Origin: Malania oleifera
Taxonomy: Eukaryota > Streptophyta > Magnoliopsida > Santalales > Ximeniaceae
Direction: 5' to 3'
Assembly: GCF_029873635.1 (NCBI RefSeq)
Contig: NC_080418.1
Location: 150,467,748 to 150,531,747 of the forward strand
Length of the DNA: 64,000 nucleotides
Shown piece by piece: positions 12,101 through 23,840 of this stretch. The notes beneath the pieces are model-generated. The model had not been told where the DNA came from. It saw nothing but the letters and a program-made list of their open reading frames with translations, and did not search any database. Both the position numbers and the translations under genes were made by a program. Position 1 is the first letter of the stretch. Every line of letters starts with the position of its first letter.

Positions 12101-12900
12101 AGGGTACCTAGCTTGTGTGAAGGAACTGCCATGGGAGGAGTTGAGACTCGAGGATATTCGGGTAGTCAACAAGTTCCTGAAAGTGTTTCCAAATGATTTA
12201 CCCGGTTTACCTTCGGATAATGAGGTGGAGTTCACTATAGAGTTACTGCTTAGTAAGGCACCGATCTTTAAAACTCCGTATCGGATGGCTCCAGCAGAAG
12301 GGGTTTCATTCAACCTAGTGTTTCACTCTGGGGAGCACCAGTACTATAAGTGAAGAAGAAGGAATGGTCGATGCGGATGTGCATTGATTACCGTAAGATC
12401 AATAAAGTGACTGTGAAGAATCGCTATCCTTTACCTCGTATAGATGATCTCTTTGACTAGTTGCAGGGGACGTGGGTCTTTTCGAAAATCGACTTACGGT
12501 CAGGGTATCATCAAGTGAGGGTTAGATTTGAGGATGTAGCGAAGACTGCTTTCTGAACCATATATGACCACTACGAGTTCTTGGTCATGCCTTTTGGGTT
12601 GATGAATGCTCTGGTGGTGTTCATGGATCTGATGAACAGGGTTTTCAATGAGTACCTGGACCGGTTCGTGGTGGTATTCATTGATGATATTTTGGTATAC
12701 TCGAGAAGTAGGGAAAAGCATAAGAGTCATCTGAGGTTAGTATTACAGATTCTGCGGGAGAAGAAGTTGTATGCTAAACTAAAGAAGTGTGAATTCTGGT
12801 TGAGTTAGATTGCATTCTTAGGCCATGTGGTATCTGGTGACGGTATATCGGTTGATCCTAGCAAGATCGAGGCGGTGGTCGACTAGGCCAGGTCGAAGAA
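12101..12900 (+). pseudogene. element 3 reverse transcriptase
   Basis: The ordered RT blocks are visible across frames: [49 protein letters not shown], and [10 protein letters not shown] with the Asp pair at 12683-12688. [14 protein letters not shown] and FLGHVVS follow. In-frame stops include TAG in the LFD-LQG block (12457-12459), TGA after KTAF (12556-12558) and TAG after CEFWLS (12806-12808). The enzyme would copy element RNA into cDNA; this copy is dead. Confidence 0.85.
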
Positions 12901-13480
12901 TGTGCAGGAGGTTCAGAGTTTTCTAGGACTGGAGGGTTACTATCATCGGTTCGTGGAAGGTTTTTCTAAACTGTCTAGGCCTCTAACTCGATTGACCAGG
13001 AAGGGAGTGAAATTTGAGTGGACTAGTGATTGCGGGCAGTGTTTTCAGGAGTTGAAGCATCAATTGGTCACTGTTCCAATTTTGACCATTCCTTCAGGGG
13101 ATGGTGGTTTTGTGATTTATAGCAACGCGTCTCTGAAAGGTCTGGGGTGTGTGCTTATGCAGCAGGGTAAGGTAGTAGCATATGCTTCTTGGCAACTGTA
13201 GGAATACGAGAAGAACTATCCTACGCATGATCTAGAATTGGCTGCTGTTGTATATGCATTGAAGATCTGGTGACACTACTTATATGGTGTGCAATGCGAT
13301 ATTTTTACTGACCACAAAAGCCTCGGGTACTTTTTCACGCAGAAGGAGTTAAATATGAGGTAGAGACGGTGGCTTGAATTGATTAAAGACTACGATTGTA
13401 CCATCAGTTATCACCCGGGGAGAGCTAATGTGGTGGTTGATGCGTTGAGTCAAAAGTCGAAACCTACAACTGTATCTGCA
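12901..13480 (+). pseudogene. element 3 RNase H
   Basis: VQSFLGLEGYYHRF, LTRLTRKGVKFEW and the RNase H core follow: YSNASLKGLGCVLMQ, EYEKNYPTHDLELAAVVYAL, FTDHKSLGYFF, YHPGRANVVVDALS. Stops include TAG at 13199-13201 and TGA at 13271-13273 (Trp-to-stop and similar). The order and motifs are standard for Ty3/gypsy. Confidence 0.85.
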
Positions 13481-14634
13481 GCTGTAGCTCACCATCACAT
13501 CAGACAAAATCTGGAGAACTCAGGTATAGAGTTGGTGCATGGTGATCATCAGGCTTTTCTTGCTAATTTGGTGGTTCAGCCGACTTTGTTTGAACGTATA
13601 AAGGTCGCACAGGCTAGTGATGTGGAGTTGGTGGAGGTTATGGAAAAGGTACAACAAGGATTGGCTACGGATTTTAATATCTCTGAGGGAGGTGTGTTGA
13701 TGTTTGGGACCAGGCTACGTGTTTCGAACGACAATGAGATCAGAAGGACAATTTTAGAGGAAGCGCATCGTTCATTATATACGGTACATCCTGGTAGTAC
13801 AAATATGTATCGGAATTTGCGCGAGACCTTCTGGTGGAGTGGTATGAAGAGGCAAATTGGCCAGTTCATGGAGCAGTGCCTGACGTATTAGTAGGTGAAA
13901 GCTGAACATCAGAGGCCGACAGGGCCGTTGCAGCCTTTACCTATTCCAGTGTTCAAATAGAAGCATATTTCCATGGATTTTGTAACCGGATTGCTGCCAG
14001 CACTTGACGAGCAGAATGCTATCTGGGTGATCGTGAACAAATTGACAAAATTTGCTTATTTCATACCATTGAAGGTTAGCTATCCTTTGAGTAGGTTAGC
14101 AGACCTATGCATGCATGAGATAGTTAGAATGCACAGAGTACTGGTGTCCATTGTATCAGATTGAGACCCGAGGTTAACTTCTCGATTCTGGCCAAGCTTG
14201 CAGGAGGCACTAGGGATGAAGCTTACTTTCAGTACATCGTTCCACCTTCATACTGATGAACAGTCGAAGAGGACGATACAAATCTTCGAAGATATGTTGC
14301 GAGCTTGTGTGTTAGACTTCAGTGGTAGATGGATACAGTTTATGTCACTAGTAGAGTTCGCTTATAATAACAGCTTCCAGGCTAGTATCGGGATGGCACC
14401 ATTTGAGGCTTTGTATGGTCGAAGGTGTCAATCTCCTTTATATTGGAGTGAGGTTGGGGAACATTAGGTGTTAGGACCTGAACTTGTGCAGTAGGCGTTT
14501 GAGAATGTGGGTTTGATCCAGGAGAGGATTAAATCAGCTCAGAGTTGATAGAAGAGCTACGTAGATGTTCGCCGCCATGAGTTAGAGTTTGAGGTGGGGG
14601 GTAAGGTATTTTTTAGGATCGCTCCGATGAAAGG
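13481..14634 (+). pseudogene. element 3 integrase, N-terminal and core parts
   Basis: The HHCC zinc-binding region reads AHRSLYTVHPGST..MEQCLTY, where the last metal-binding Cys is now Tyr and is followed by two tandem TAG codons (13889-13894). The catalytic core shows MDFVTGLLP (first Asp), IVSD followed by TGA, and HLHTDEQSKRTIQ with EDMLRA. The C-terminal part FEALYGRRCQSPLYW is clear. A copia solo LTR interrupts the gene at 14635. Confidence 0.85.
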
Positions 14635-16860
14635 TGTTGGCTTTACAAGGCTTAAAATCTTGTTATCTTGTTTTGATGCTAACAAATAAGTGGAATTTAA
14701 CATATTTGTGTGTAATGTTGTTTCAGGGCTCATATATGAGAAAGCAAGGTTAAAGTTCCCACAAGGATCAAATGAAGCTTAAAAGAGTCAAAACATGGAT
14801 TTAAAGACGATATATTAAAACTTGAAGAATATGAGGACATGAATGATTTGTTGAAAGTCAAGGAATGTTAAAGTCAAAAGACCCAAAGAAAAGCAAAGTG
14901 AGGAAGCTCAAAGAATATGAAAGTTTGAAGAAAAGATGAACTCAATCCAAGGACAAAGCATGAAGACTCCAGAATCTAAAATGTTAAAGTCTTAGAAATT
15001 TTCATGTAATTACTTTAATGTTTAAAATATCATTTGAAATATTTTAAAACTCTTAGGTTAACTTTTTCAACCTAGATACCTTTTAAAATACTTGAAAAAT
15101 ATTTTTATAAGGTCAAAAAATATTTTAAAAGGGTTTGAATCATTTTTGGAATGAAAAGCACACAAAAAAGAGTTCTTCCAAATGTTGTTAGTTTTTATAC
15201 AGCCGCATTGAGGTGAATTTTTCTATATCAAAATCTCATTATTTTAAAATGTGTTCAACATTAAAGTTGTAGGATTTTTTCTTATATTTCTTTTAACACC
15301 AAGAACACCTAATTTGGAGTTATATAAAAAAAGTTATGGCCAAAACACTGAAGTAGGGTCACTATTGTCAAACATTTGAACACTATTCACGGGAGGGACT
15401 TCAGATGTTCTGAAGATTAAGTTCAAACGTTTGAAGATCAAGTTCAGCCGTCTGAAGATTTTTTGGACAGAATATAAAGAAGGCAGTAGCAGTTCAGACG
15501 TCTGAACTCGCGACTTCAGACGTCTGAACACTATTTAACGGGCAAATTTTTTAAATTCTAATATTTTAAAATATAGCCATTTGAGCTCTAAACTTTCTAA
15601 AATTTTAGGAAACACTTAAAAGAAACTTTTGCAACATGGAAACAAGTTTGAAAGCCTATAAATACATGATTTTTCAAATCAAAATACATCCAAGAATTGA
15701 AAAATCTGTTTGTAAAGTAGAAAGCACTCTTGTTCTTCAAAAGCTCTCTTGCTCACTCATTGCAAAATTCTTTTGCTAAGATATTCTGAAGTGCTAATCC
15801 TTCCTCCTCTGAATTCCTACTGCTAATCCTCATCTAAGAAGGATATTAGTGAATTCTACACTTGTACTACATTCTATTTCTTATTGATATTTTACATTGA
15901 AGTATATAGTGTTGAAATTGTACTAACTTGCTCTTTCTAGAGAGTGTTTCTTGTACACAGCTATTCTTTTTATTTTTCTTATACATTGATGATCCTAAGG
16001 GTTGTTTGGATCGTTGGCTAAGAAAGGGGATATTGCTTAGAGAGGCGGGTTCTAGCCTAAAGGAGTGACCGAACAAGGGAACATCGTTTGGAGAGACAGG
16101 CTCTAACCTAGTGAAGGAGTGTTTGAGCGTGGGGTATCGCTTGTAAAGGTTTTGTTCCACCCGTCAACGGAACAGTTTTAATGAATCCTTTGGTGGTTTT
16201 CCAAGGGCGAGGACGTAGGCTGGATATAAGACGAACCTCGTAAAAATCCCCATCTCACTCTCTCTTTCCTTATTCTTTATTTTCAGTGCATATTTAAATT
16301 GTGTGGATGGTTTAAATTTGAAAATCATATAAACAACGTATATTTGGAAATCAAACAAACTTAAGGTTTAATTTTGATTTGGGTTGTGGAAACCGAAAGG
16401 GAGTACGTTGGTTACACCATATCTTGCGGAAACCATACGGGAGTACGTTACTTGGTTAACATCCCAAAGATAAATTTATCAAGAGTTTATTTGAGTTCTA
16501 AATATTTGAAAAAAGTGATTGGATTCATCTATACAGGGCTTTACATCAGCAAGCATAAATTCTCATACAGGGCTTGGTTCAAACAAACAACCATCTTGAG
16601 TTGTTATATTATATAAGTGCTGTGTATTGGTTTGTTTGTTTACGTTCTAATTTTAGTTGATTGGTTTGTTTGAATGATTGGATGTTTGTATGGTTAAAAA
16701 TTAAGTAAAGAAACTAAGTTCTTGAGTGCTTAACAAATTAAACAAATCAGTCACGAATTGGTTAAAAGAAATAAAATAAGTTTAAGAATTCTAAAAGGAA
16801 TTAAAAGAAATTTTTAAAAGCCAATTCATGCCCCCTCTTGGGAAGTTATTCCTAATTTCA
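14635..16860 (+). mobile_element. solo LTR, Ty1/copia SIRE-like, in integrase of element 3
   Basis: It begins TGTTGGCTTT and ends CCTAATTTCA. Flanks AAAGG (14630-14634) and AAATG (16861-16865) are a 5-bp TSD with one mismatch. It separates IAPMKG from MRFGKKGK in the integrase reading frame. Length 2226 bp, no coding sequence. It shares with 8498-10614 the TGTTG start, TTTTGAT-G-TAACAAA-like beginning, palindrome array, GAGGACGTAGGC..GAACCTCGTAAAA block (about 16210-16243) and the CCCCCTCTTGGG block near the end. TATA box TATAAATA at 15657-15664. Confidence 0.75.
15370..15535. repeat. array of TTCAGACGTCTGAA palindromes
   Basis: Perfect or near-perfect palindromes occur: GTTCAGACGTCTGAAC and CTTCAGACGTCTGAAC at about 15490-15532, and the degraded GTTCAAACGTTTGAAG and GTTCAGCCGTCTGAAG at about 15421-15462. 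They lie in the copia LTR about 120 bp upstream of its TATA box, the same place as the array at 8938-9115, but with a different core. Confidence 0.85.
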
Positions 16861-16865
16861 AAATG

Positions 16866-17238
16866 GATGATGAGATTTGGGAAGAAGGGCAAGTTGAGTC
16901 CGAGGTACATCAGACCATTCAAGATTCTTGAGCGAGTGGGTCCAGTAATCTACAGGCTTGAACTACCCCCAACACTCTCGAGGGTCCACGATGTATTTCA
17001 CGTATCCATGTTGAGGAGGTACATGAATCCTTCACATTATATTAGCTATGAGGATGTGGAGATTGGGGATACTTTGGCGTATGAGGAAGTACCTATTCAG
17101 GTTTCGGATCGTAAAGTTCAGAAGCTTCGTATTAAAGAAATACCGTTAGTGAAGGTATTGTGGCGAAACCATGAGGTTGAAGAAACTTCTTGGGATCTGG
17201 AAAAGGAAATATGCCAAAAGTATCCACAATTGTTTTGA
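16866..17238 (+). pseudogene. element 3 integrase C-terminus with chromodomain-like end
   Basis: The frame after the copia insertion reads [36 protein letters not shown] (the GPF/Y-type region), then [32 protein letters not shown] and stop TGA at 17236-17238. The last block is the chromodomain-like tail of Tekay/Del chromoviruses, thought to guide integration to heterochromatin. This stretch has no internal stop, unlike the rest of pol. Confidence 0.85.
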
Positions 17239-17495
17239 ATACGTGTACGTCATCCTACTTTGGGTTGGGATAGGTGGTTAGTCATCGGGAGTGTGTATTG
17301 TGAACTCTTGAGACGGTTGTATATGTAACCACGGTATTCCTCCGCCATAAGTGAGGGTGTGTATGTATGTGTATGATGGGGTTGTGCTGTAGTAGTTGCC
17401 AGTTTTTCTCTAAAATTGAGTGTATGTGTGAGTGTTTGATTGTATGTATGAGTTTGTGAATGAGAGATGGAAAATTTCGAGGATGAAATTTTTGT
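17239..17495 (+). other. element 3 3' untranslated region before the polypurine tract
   Basis: About 260 bp between the polyprotein stop and the polypurine tract. It is GT-rich (GTGTGTATGTATGTGTATG at about 17350) and shows no coding sequence. Confidence 0.5.
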
Positions 17496-17508
17496 AAGGA
17501 GGGAAGAC
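17496..17508 (+). promoter_or_regulatory. polypurine tract of element 3
   Basis: AAGGAGGGAAGAC immediately before the 3' LTR start, preceded by GAGGATGAAATTTTTGT, the usual context of plant Ty3 polypurine tracts that prime plus-strand synthesis. Confidence 0.85.
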
Positions 17509-18086
17509 TACAAGAATCCGAACCGTTATAAGTGGGTTTAATTAAAATAAGAGAGGGGTAAAGAGGTAATTAAACAGGCTTCTTTGACGAAGCCGGAGTT
17601 CATTGATGAAGGCCTCATATTTCTCGTCGACAAGGAGCAGGTGTTTGTCGACGAGGAGAAGCTGAGAGGTATTGTGAAGTGTGATAAAATTTAGGGCTCA
17701 TCGATGAGGAGAAGCCAAGAGGTTTCGAAAAACATAAAATCCCAGGCTCGTTGATGAGGTCATGGTCTCGTCAACGAAAAGACTATAAGGTCTCGCCAAC
17801 GAGGACGCAATTCATCGACGAGAACTGCTGAGTCAAAGGTGCTATAAATATCATTTTCATTACTTCACAATTAAAAAATCTAAATATCCTCTCTCTATCT
17901 CTGTAGAAACTCTCCCTACACTTCCTCTCTCTAGATTTCTTCGTCGTTTGTTGCGAGAATCATTTATCCAAAATTACCACAAGAATCAGTGAAGGATTCT
18001 TTACAAGTTCTGGGGATTGGATCTTCGTTTCGGAGATTTTCGGGTTTTGGCGTAAAATCGAGATAAGGCTCGATTTTCAATTCATA
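17509..18086 (+). repeat. 3' LTR of element 3, truncated
   Basis: It matches the first ~580 bp of the 5' LTR (starting TACAAGAATCCG versus TGTAAGAACCCG), including the palindrome array (17580-17825) and TATA box (CTATAAATA, 17844-17852). Similarity stops at about 18083 (TTTTCAATT), where a piece of element 1's LTR in the opposite orientation begins. About 1.3 kb of this LTR is missing. Confidence 0.85.
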
Positions 18087-18282
18087 CTTCTAATATTATA
18101 ATAATACTGTTGCTGCATGGTATATATGTATATATATAAGAACATTTGTGATAATACTCTAGGATCTGAATGTCATGATTTAACCCCTTATGGCAGGGTT
18201 GTGCGGCCCGTAGGCCAGACTTACTATAGTTGGCCTACTAGGCAAGTCCATCCATATCTCTATCAACCATCTGGCCCATTGC
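18087..18282 (-). repeat. element 1 5' LTR, piece 2
   Basis: Its reverse complement follows 19640-19870 of solo LTR B (for example GGTTGTGCGGCCC.. against GGGCTGCACAACC). Its left edge is a breakpoint with element 3's 3' LTR, not an LTR end. Its right edge is the TSD of solo LTR B. Confidence 0.75.
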
Positions 18283-19169
18283 TGTAATAACCTGAGGAAT
18301 TAATCAGGGCCTCGTTGACAAACACAAGGGGATTCGTCGATAAGGATACATGAGGACCTCGTCGACGAAGACACGTCTCGTCGACGAGAAGATACCGAGA
18401 GAGGGTTTAAGGTAGACTAAAACTAGTCGATGAAGGTGCAAGTTCGTCAATGAACTTTCTACAAGACTCGTCGATGAGATGACGTGTCTCGTCGACGAAG
18501 TCGGCCCTATAAATAGTTGAAACTCGGATTTTTTAGCAGTAAATCTCATGAGAAACTCTCTTTCTCTCTCTAAAACGTCTTCCTCTCCTTCTTTCTTCGA
18601 TCCTGGCTCCATTTCTCGCCGAATTGAAGATCTGAGGCCACCACGACGCTCTTGGCGAAGTTCTCTACAAGTTTGCCAGAGTTGATCGTTGGTGGAGATG
18701 GTTTGAAATACACCCCAATTTTAGGATAAGGTATTTTATCTAGTTTTTACCTTTCCCACAGTTATAGGAAATGTAGTATGTAATGAAATACTAATATTTT
18801 GTTATGAGGGATGATGTTTTTAGGATGTTGAATAGAGAACCCTACGAGTATAGGGTCAGAGTACAGTAGGGGGTTTTCCAGAGTTTAGGTAAGGGAAATA
18901 TGCTATGCTAGAGATTTTTATATGTATAACAGAAAATTATGAATAAGTATTTATAAGCATGCAGATCAAATTATTTTTCCCTAATAGCATGAATATTATT
19001 TTTACAGCAGAGTTACATAAATTGAGCATGAGATTTTGATTACTCAAATGTATGGCATGAGTTTATTATAGTATAGTATATAGATTTTACAATATTACAA
19101 ATATTCAGTTATACAAATTATAGTAATGAATGAGACTTACAATATTTCTCAAAATAACATGATTTCTAA

Positions 19170-19370
19170 ACCATAATATTTAGACAGATATTTCAGAAAT
19201 TACAAATAGATATATAGATATTTCAGACAGATACTATAGAAATTACAGACACATATTGCAGATATTATAGATAGATATCACGGTTATTACAGACATATAT
19301 TTCAGATATTTTAAATAGATATTACAGATAATTCAGATAGATATTTCAGATATTCCAGCTCAGATTTATA
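19170..19370. repeat. minisatellite of ACAGATATTTCAGA units in LTR B
   Basis: Units of about 20-24 bp built on CAGATATTTCAGATATTAC recur eight or more times with drift. The array is purely non-coding. Confidence 0.75.
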
Positions 19371-19901
19371 GTGTTATAGTTGTTTTGAAATCATGTTAAA
19401 AGCAGTAAGATGATTATATATTTATATATATATATATATATATACACACGGTATTACATAGTTCCAGACCCCTATAGATATTACAAACAGAGATATACAG
19501 CAGAGCACAGTACCGTTACTATTTGAGACACGTACAACCACGTTACTTAGATACTACGTGGATTCCGTTTAACCATGCGAGGAGAGATTGCAATCTCCCC
19601 AGCATGCTGGGTTGAGGTAGTCGGTTAGATGATGATAAAGGTTAGAGATGGCCCGGAGTGATTGCAGTGGGCTAGATTTACATAGATTGGCGGATGTTAG
19701 AGATTCAGATTGACTTGCTTGGTAGGCCAACCAGAGTAAGTCCAGCCTATGGGCTGCACAACCTTATCATGAGGGGATATATCATGATATACAGATCCCA
19801 AGGTATAGCAGAAGTTCCTATGTACAGATATATCACACGACAGCAGTTTATATTATTATATTAGCAATACCCTGAGATAGCAAACTCAGATACACAACTA
19901 T

Positions 19902-21798
19902 TGTAACGACCTGCTTATCTAATCATATAATAAAACATAATAAGTAAAATAGTCAACCCGAAACTTGTGGGTAGCGGGGACACCTGTCATACACAGTGGA
20001 ACCTAGGTAGCAGTAAATGTAAATCATCATACTCATAACCATAAAATATAAAATACCAGAGCCAACTACAATCCACAGTGATACTGTATTTATATACAAC
20101 CTCAAAATATCAAAAAATACATCTAAGATACCACAACAAAAACCTCCTGACCCTAGTACAAGACTTACCCTCCTAACGGGGTAGCCCAACAGACTCAATG
20201 ATGGCCATGACTCGCCGGTCCTTCTGGGTTTCTTGAAAATCATTTAATATTCGGGGGTGAGACACTTCTCAGTAAGGGAAAATAAACTAATAACAGTTGT
20301 GTAGAAACATGAATATTTAATGATAATATAGATATACAATACATTCTTCATACCGAAAAACATTAATCATTTAATAACTGCATAAACGTATACCTTCATA
20401 TTTTTAATAAATCATACTAATCATAGATTTCTGGTATAGCTAATTATACTGAAAACATACTCAAGATGAATAGCTAGCTGATGTCATGTATTACCCCCCA
20501 TGACGGGTTGTGCAGCCCGAAAGCGGGACCCAACAATGGCTGGTCGACCACTGCCGAGCCAAAAATATCCGTAAGTACGATGGCACCGCCACACCGTGGT
20601 CCGGACTGTCAGGTGGACGTTTACAACTCTACACTGAAAGTCATATCGACTATCCATCTCCCACACCTTCATGGGGTGATTAGCACCAATCTGAACATAG
20701 ATATATAATCTATATAGCTATGGTACTGTGCTCCTATAACTGTACTGAACTATCATCTGGGTTTTGATAATACATAATACATGATAATATACAGTTTAAC
20801 GTAAACCGATTGATAGCTTTTCTATAATAACATAATACATACGGTTATGCACCGTTTACTTTCATATCTGTGGCCTCGCACCAAAATCATACATATATAC
20901 GGCCTTGTGCTGGCTATCAATCACGGCCTTGCACTAACATTCTATACATATCATTCTGATTAAGTAATCCATTTATCATGTATTTTAATATCATAATGTA
21001 CTGTACTATTTCATAATCTCTGAAAAACATGTTTTATTCATAAAATTGCCATATCATAATACTTTTCATGTAAAATAATATTCATGCCACACAAAACTGA
21101 GTAAATTCATACATTTCATTCTAAAATCACATTTTCTGTATAACAACAGTATTTTCCCAAATATGCATCTTCTCAATAATATTCAAATGTAATACATGCT
21201 TCCCTAAAAATTAATTGCCGATAAATAATAATAGTTTGTATATAAAATAACTGCTTTAGTTTATTACCTTACCTAACACTGGAAAGAAACCCCCCAAAAA
21301 TTTCACTCGTCCTGGACCCGCATGGTTCCTCGAGCAACACCCTGAATTCAACAACTCCTCGAACTAAACTTCAGTATTTTCACGTGACTATCATTTCCAA
21401 TAACTATGAAAAGACCAAATTTGGCATAAAAGTCTTACCTCAACTTAGGGATGAATTTTAACTCACTTCCACCAACAATCCGCTCTGGCAGATTTGGAGA
21501 GAACTTTCCCAAGAGCGTCGTGGTGGCGTCAGATCGTCAATCCGGCGAACGACGGATCCAAAATCAAAAAAAGAGGAGAGAGAAATTGTAGGGAGGAGAG
21601 AGAGCGAAAATTTTCTAATTTCTCTGCATTTAAATCCGAGTTTATACTAGGGGCTTCGTCGACGAGCCACGTCACCTCATCGATGAGGTCAATAGGCAAT
21701 TTGTCGACGAACTCTCCCCTTCATCGATGAAATTCAGAGTCTCCTAAAAATCCTCTCTTAATTATTATTTAAATATCATTATTCTTCGGGTTGTTACA
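19902..21798 (-). mobile_element. solo LTR C (Ty3/gypsy), inserted in solo LTR B
   Basis: It begins TGTAACGACCTG, ends GGGTTGTTACA, and has a perfect 5-bp TSD ACTAT (19897-19901 and 21799-21803). Length 1897 bp. Orientation is minus: CGTCGACGA palindromes (21655-21730) and TATA box (TATAAA on the minus strand, plus 21641-21646) lie near the right end. The hairpin-like block TGAGACACTTCTCA is at 20258-20271. No coding sequence. This is the innermost insertion of its branch. Confidence 0.9.
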
Positions 21799-22320
21799 AC
21801 TATGTTTTAAATTATATTTCATATATTCTGTATAGCTTATCAGCTTACTTAGATTACAGTATCAGTATTATTTTAGTATTTCAAATGTGTAACTCAGCCG
21901 CGACACACTAGTAATAACATATTTCCTCTTATTGAGCGTCGACTCATCCCAGTGAATTTCTATTTTTCAGGATAACCAGCTTGGCGAGCAGACTAGGCTC
22001 GCGGGTAGAGGTTGTTTTGAGCTGCCCTTGCTAGAAGGGTAGGTGTTTATAAGATACTAGTGTTTTGGGATAATTTTTAGATTATAGTGACGTCACTAGG
22101 TATATTGTATTGTAAATGAATTTCAGAACATGGTCGTTTTCTGGTATTGTATATAGTAGTTCCCAGTTTTTTTATACCGCTACTTAGATATGTATGGTGC
22201 ATAGAGTTTCTTTAGTGCTGATTTAAGCTTGAGAAATTATCAGTAGTATTATAGACAGAGAATATTTGTGTATATGAATATGAAAAAAAATAATAATTAA
22301 AGAAATAGCAGGTCATTACA

Positions 22321-22527
22321 ACTGTAGTCTCTCTGGGCAAACTCCAAGTCTATCTCGTCTAACCGGCCACCTCAACCTAACTTTCTGGGGAGATTGCAAT
22401 CTCTCCTAGCGCGGTTAGACAGAATCCACATACTATCTGAGATATGTGGTTGCACTTTATCTAAAATAGCATCAGTACCGTGCTCTGCTATCTGAATCTA
22501 ACTAAAAATTTCCTCAAGGATCTGATA
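22321..22527 (-). repeat. element 1 5' LTR, piece 3
   Basis: It continues piece 2 after solo LTR B. GGGGAGATTGCAATCTCTCC matches the reverse complement of LTR B near 19585. It ends at the TSD CTGTG (22528-22532) of solo LTR D. Confidence 0.75.
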
Positions 22528-23043
22528 CTGTGTGTCATGACCTGCTCATTTTTCTACATATTTTTTTTTAATAAAATCATCATAAAATCAATACAACATA
22601 TCCCACAATCCAGCTTAGCAAGTCACCATCCACTTGGACCCATGGGTACCAGGAATATAACAAAACATACAGCAGAAGCCTACGCAGCAGAAAGTATAAA
22701 ATTATATACATCTCATCATAATGTGCCCAATACACTAGAGTACTATAAACACTAACTCTCAATATATATACATCCCAAAAATGGAAACTAAGGACAATTC
22801 TCACAAAACCCTAACTGTCCCTACCAAAAATTTACCATTCGCAGAGGGCAGATAAACAACACTAATTCTGCAGGGCTTTTCCCGTTCTCCTATCCGGGGC
22901 TCCTGAAAAGTTAATGAAATTTAGGGGTGAGACACCTCTCAGTAAGGGAAATAAACAAATACTAGTGTGTGGCAACATGAGTAATTCGTGTTCAACATAT
23001 ATCATATATAACACATTTAGTACTGTTTCATCAAATCTGGGAA

Positions 23044-23046
<3 letters not shown>

Positions 23047-23095
<49 letters not shown>
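23047..23095. repeat. (AT)n microsatellite
   Basis: About 24 uninterrupted TA units in solo LTR D. It explains the tyrosine-isoleucine open frames on both strands here. Confidence 0.95.
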
Positions 23096-23098
<3 letters not shown>

Positions 23099-23584
23099 CA
23101 ACATGGTAGAACATACTGCATTTTCATAACATATCTCAACTCATGTCATAATAATAATAACATAAAACAATCCTAGTAGGTTAGCTGGTTGTTGTCATGT
23201 ATTACCCCCACATGACTGGGTTGTGTGGCCCGAAGGCGGGACCTAACAATGGTTGGCCGACCACTGCCAAGTCGATAGTCTAGTCTGTAGGTCCGATGGG
23301 TCTACCTAGACTGGTCTGTACACCAGGGGCGATAACAGCACACTTCTCGAATATAACCACATCGACCATCCAATCTCACATTACTCCATATAGCAGCGTT
23401 AACACATATATCATGATCACGAGGACCATGGACACATAGCAACGGTACCGTGCAAGTGCTAGCCTAGACCAAGCCAACCAAGTTTTGATATCATATACAT
23501 ATATTAAAATTGTGGTACATAAATATCTTATGTCATTTATTTTCACATCAATCATATCATATGACATATATATGTGTATCATGA

Positions 23585-23768
23585 AAATCATTGGCCCGTA
23601 TGCCGATATTACACATTTTATCATAGCTCGGCCCGTACGCCAGCTACACATAGCACGGCCCGTACGCCGGTAAATCACATAGCACAGCCCATATACTGGC
23701 AAACCACATAGCATGGCCTGTACGCCGGCAAATCACATAGCACAGCCCGCACGCTGGAAAATCACATC

Positions 23769-23813
<45 letters not shown>

Positions 23814-23840
23814 ATCTCGGCCCGTACGCCGGTTTTCCAT
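23585..23840. repeat. minisatellite of GGCCCGTACGCCGG units in LTR D
   Basis: About seven copies of a ~33-bp unit (AGCACGGCCCGTACGCCGG followed by a short AATCACAT spacer) are present, with an (AT)n run inserted before the last copy. GC content of the unit is far above its surroundings. The core CCCGTACGCC is near-palindromic (GTAC centre). Confidence 0.85.

Larger units (their letters stand above)
6341..18086 (+). mobile_element. Ty3/gypsy chromovirus (Tekay/Del type), element 3
   Basis: A plus-strand element with 5' LTR (6341-8228), tRNA-Met primer-binding site, leader, gag, protease, RT, RNase H, integrase with a C-terminal chromodomain-like end, polypurine tract and a 3' LTR cut short at about 18086. 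Two copia solo LTRs are inserted in it (8498-10614 in the leader, 14635-16860 in integrase). The first 120 aligned bases of the two LTRs differ at 17 sites, 15 of them transitions (hand count), so the element is old. The [14 protein letters not shown] end of the polyprotein is typical of the Tekay/Del chromodomain. Clade placement is by motif recognition, not a tree. Confidence 0.85.
18283..22320 (+). mobile_element. solo LTR B (Ty3/gypsy), inserted in element 1's LTR
   Basis: It begins TGTAATAACCTG and ends AGGTCATTACA, with flanks ATTGC (18278-18282) and ACTGT (22321-22325). The uninterrupted homologue in this family reads ACTGC at that site, so the two TSD copies each differ from it by one C-to-T change. 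About 2.1 kb of LTR remains after removal of solo LTR C (19902-21798). Features: CGTCGACGA palindromes (18310-18500), TATA box (TATAAATAG, 18509-18517), minisatellite (19170-19370) and the TGAGCGTCGACTCA block (21933-21946). No coding sequence. Confidence 0.8.

Noticed and set aside
22862-23104. Open frames with long Tyr-Ile runs
   Set aside because: Translation of an (AT)n microsatellite on both strands.
23585-23840. Regularly spaced repeats that could recall a CRISPR array
   Set aside because: Units and spacers are both degenerate and repeated, inside an LTR, in a plant genome; it is an ordinary minisatellite.
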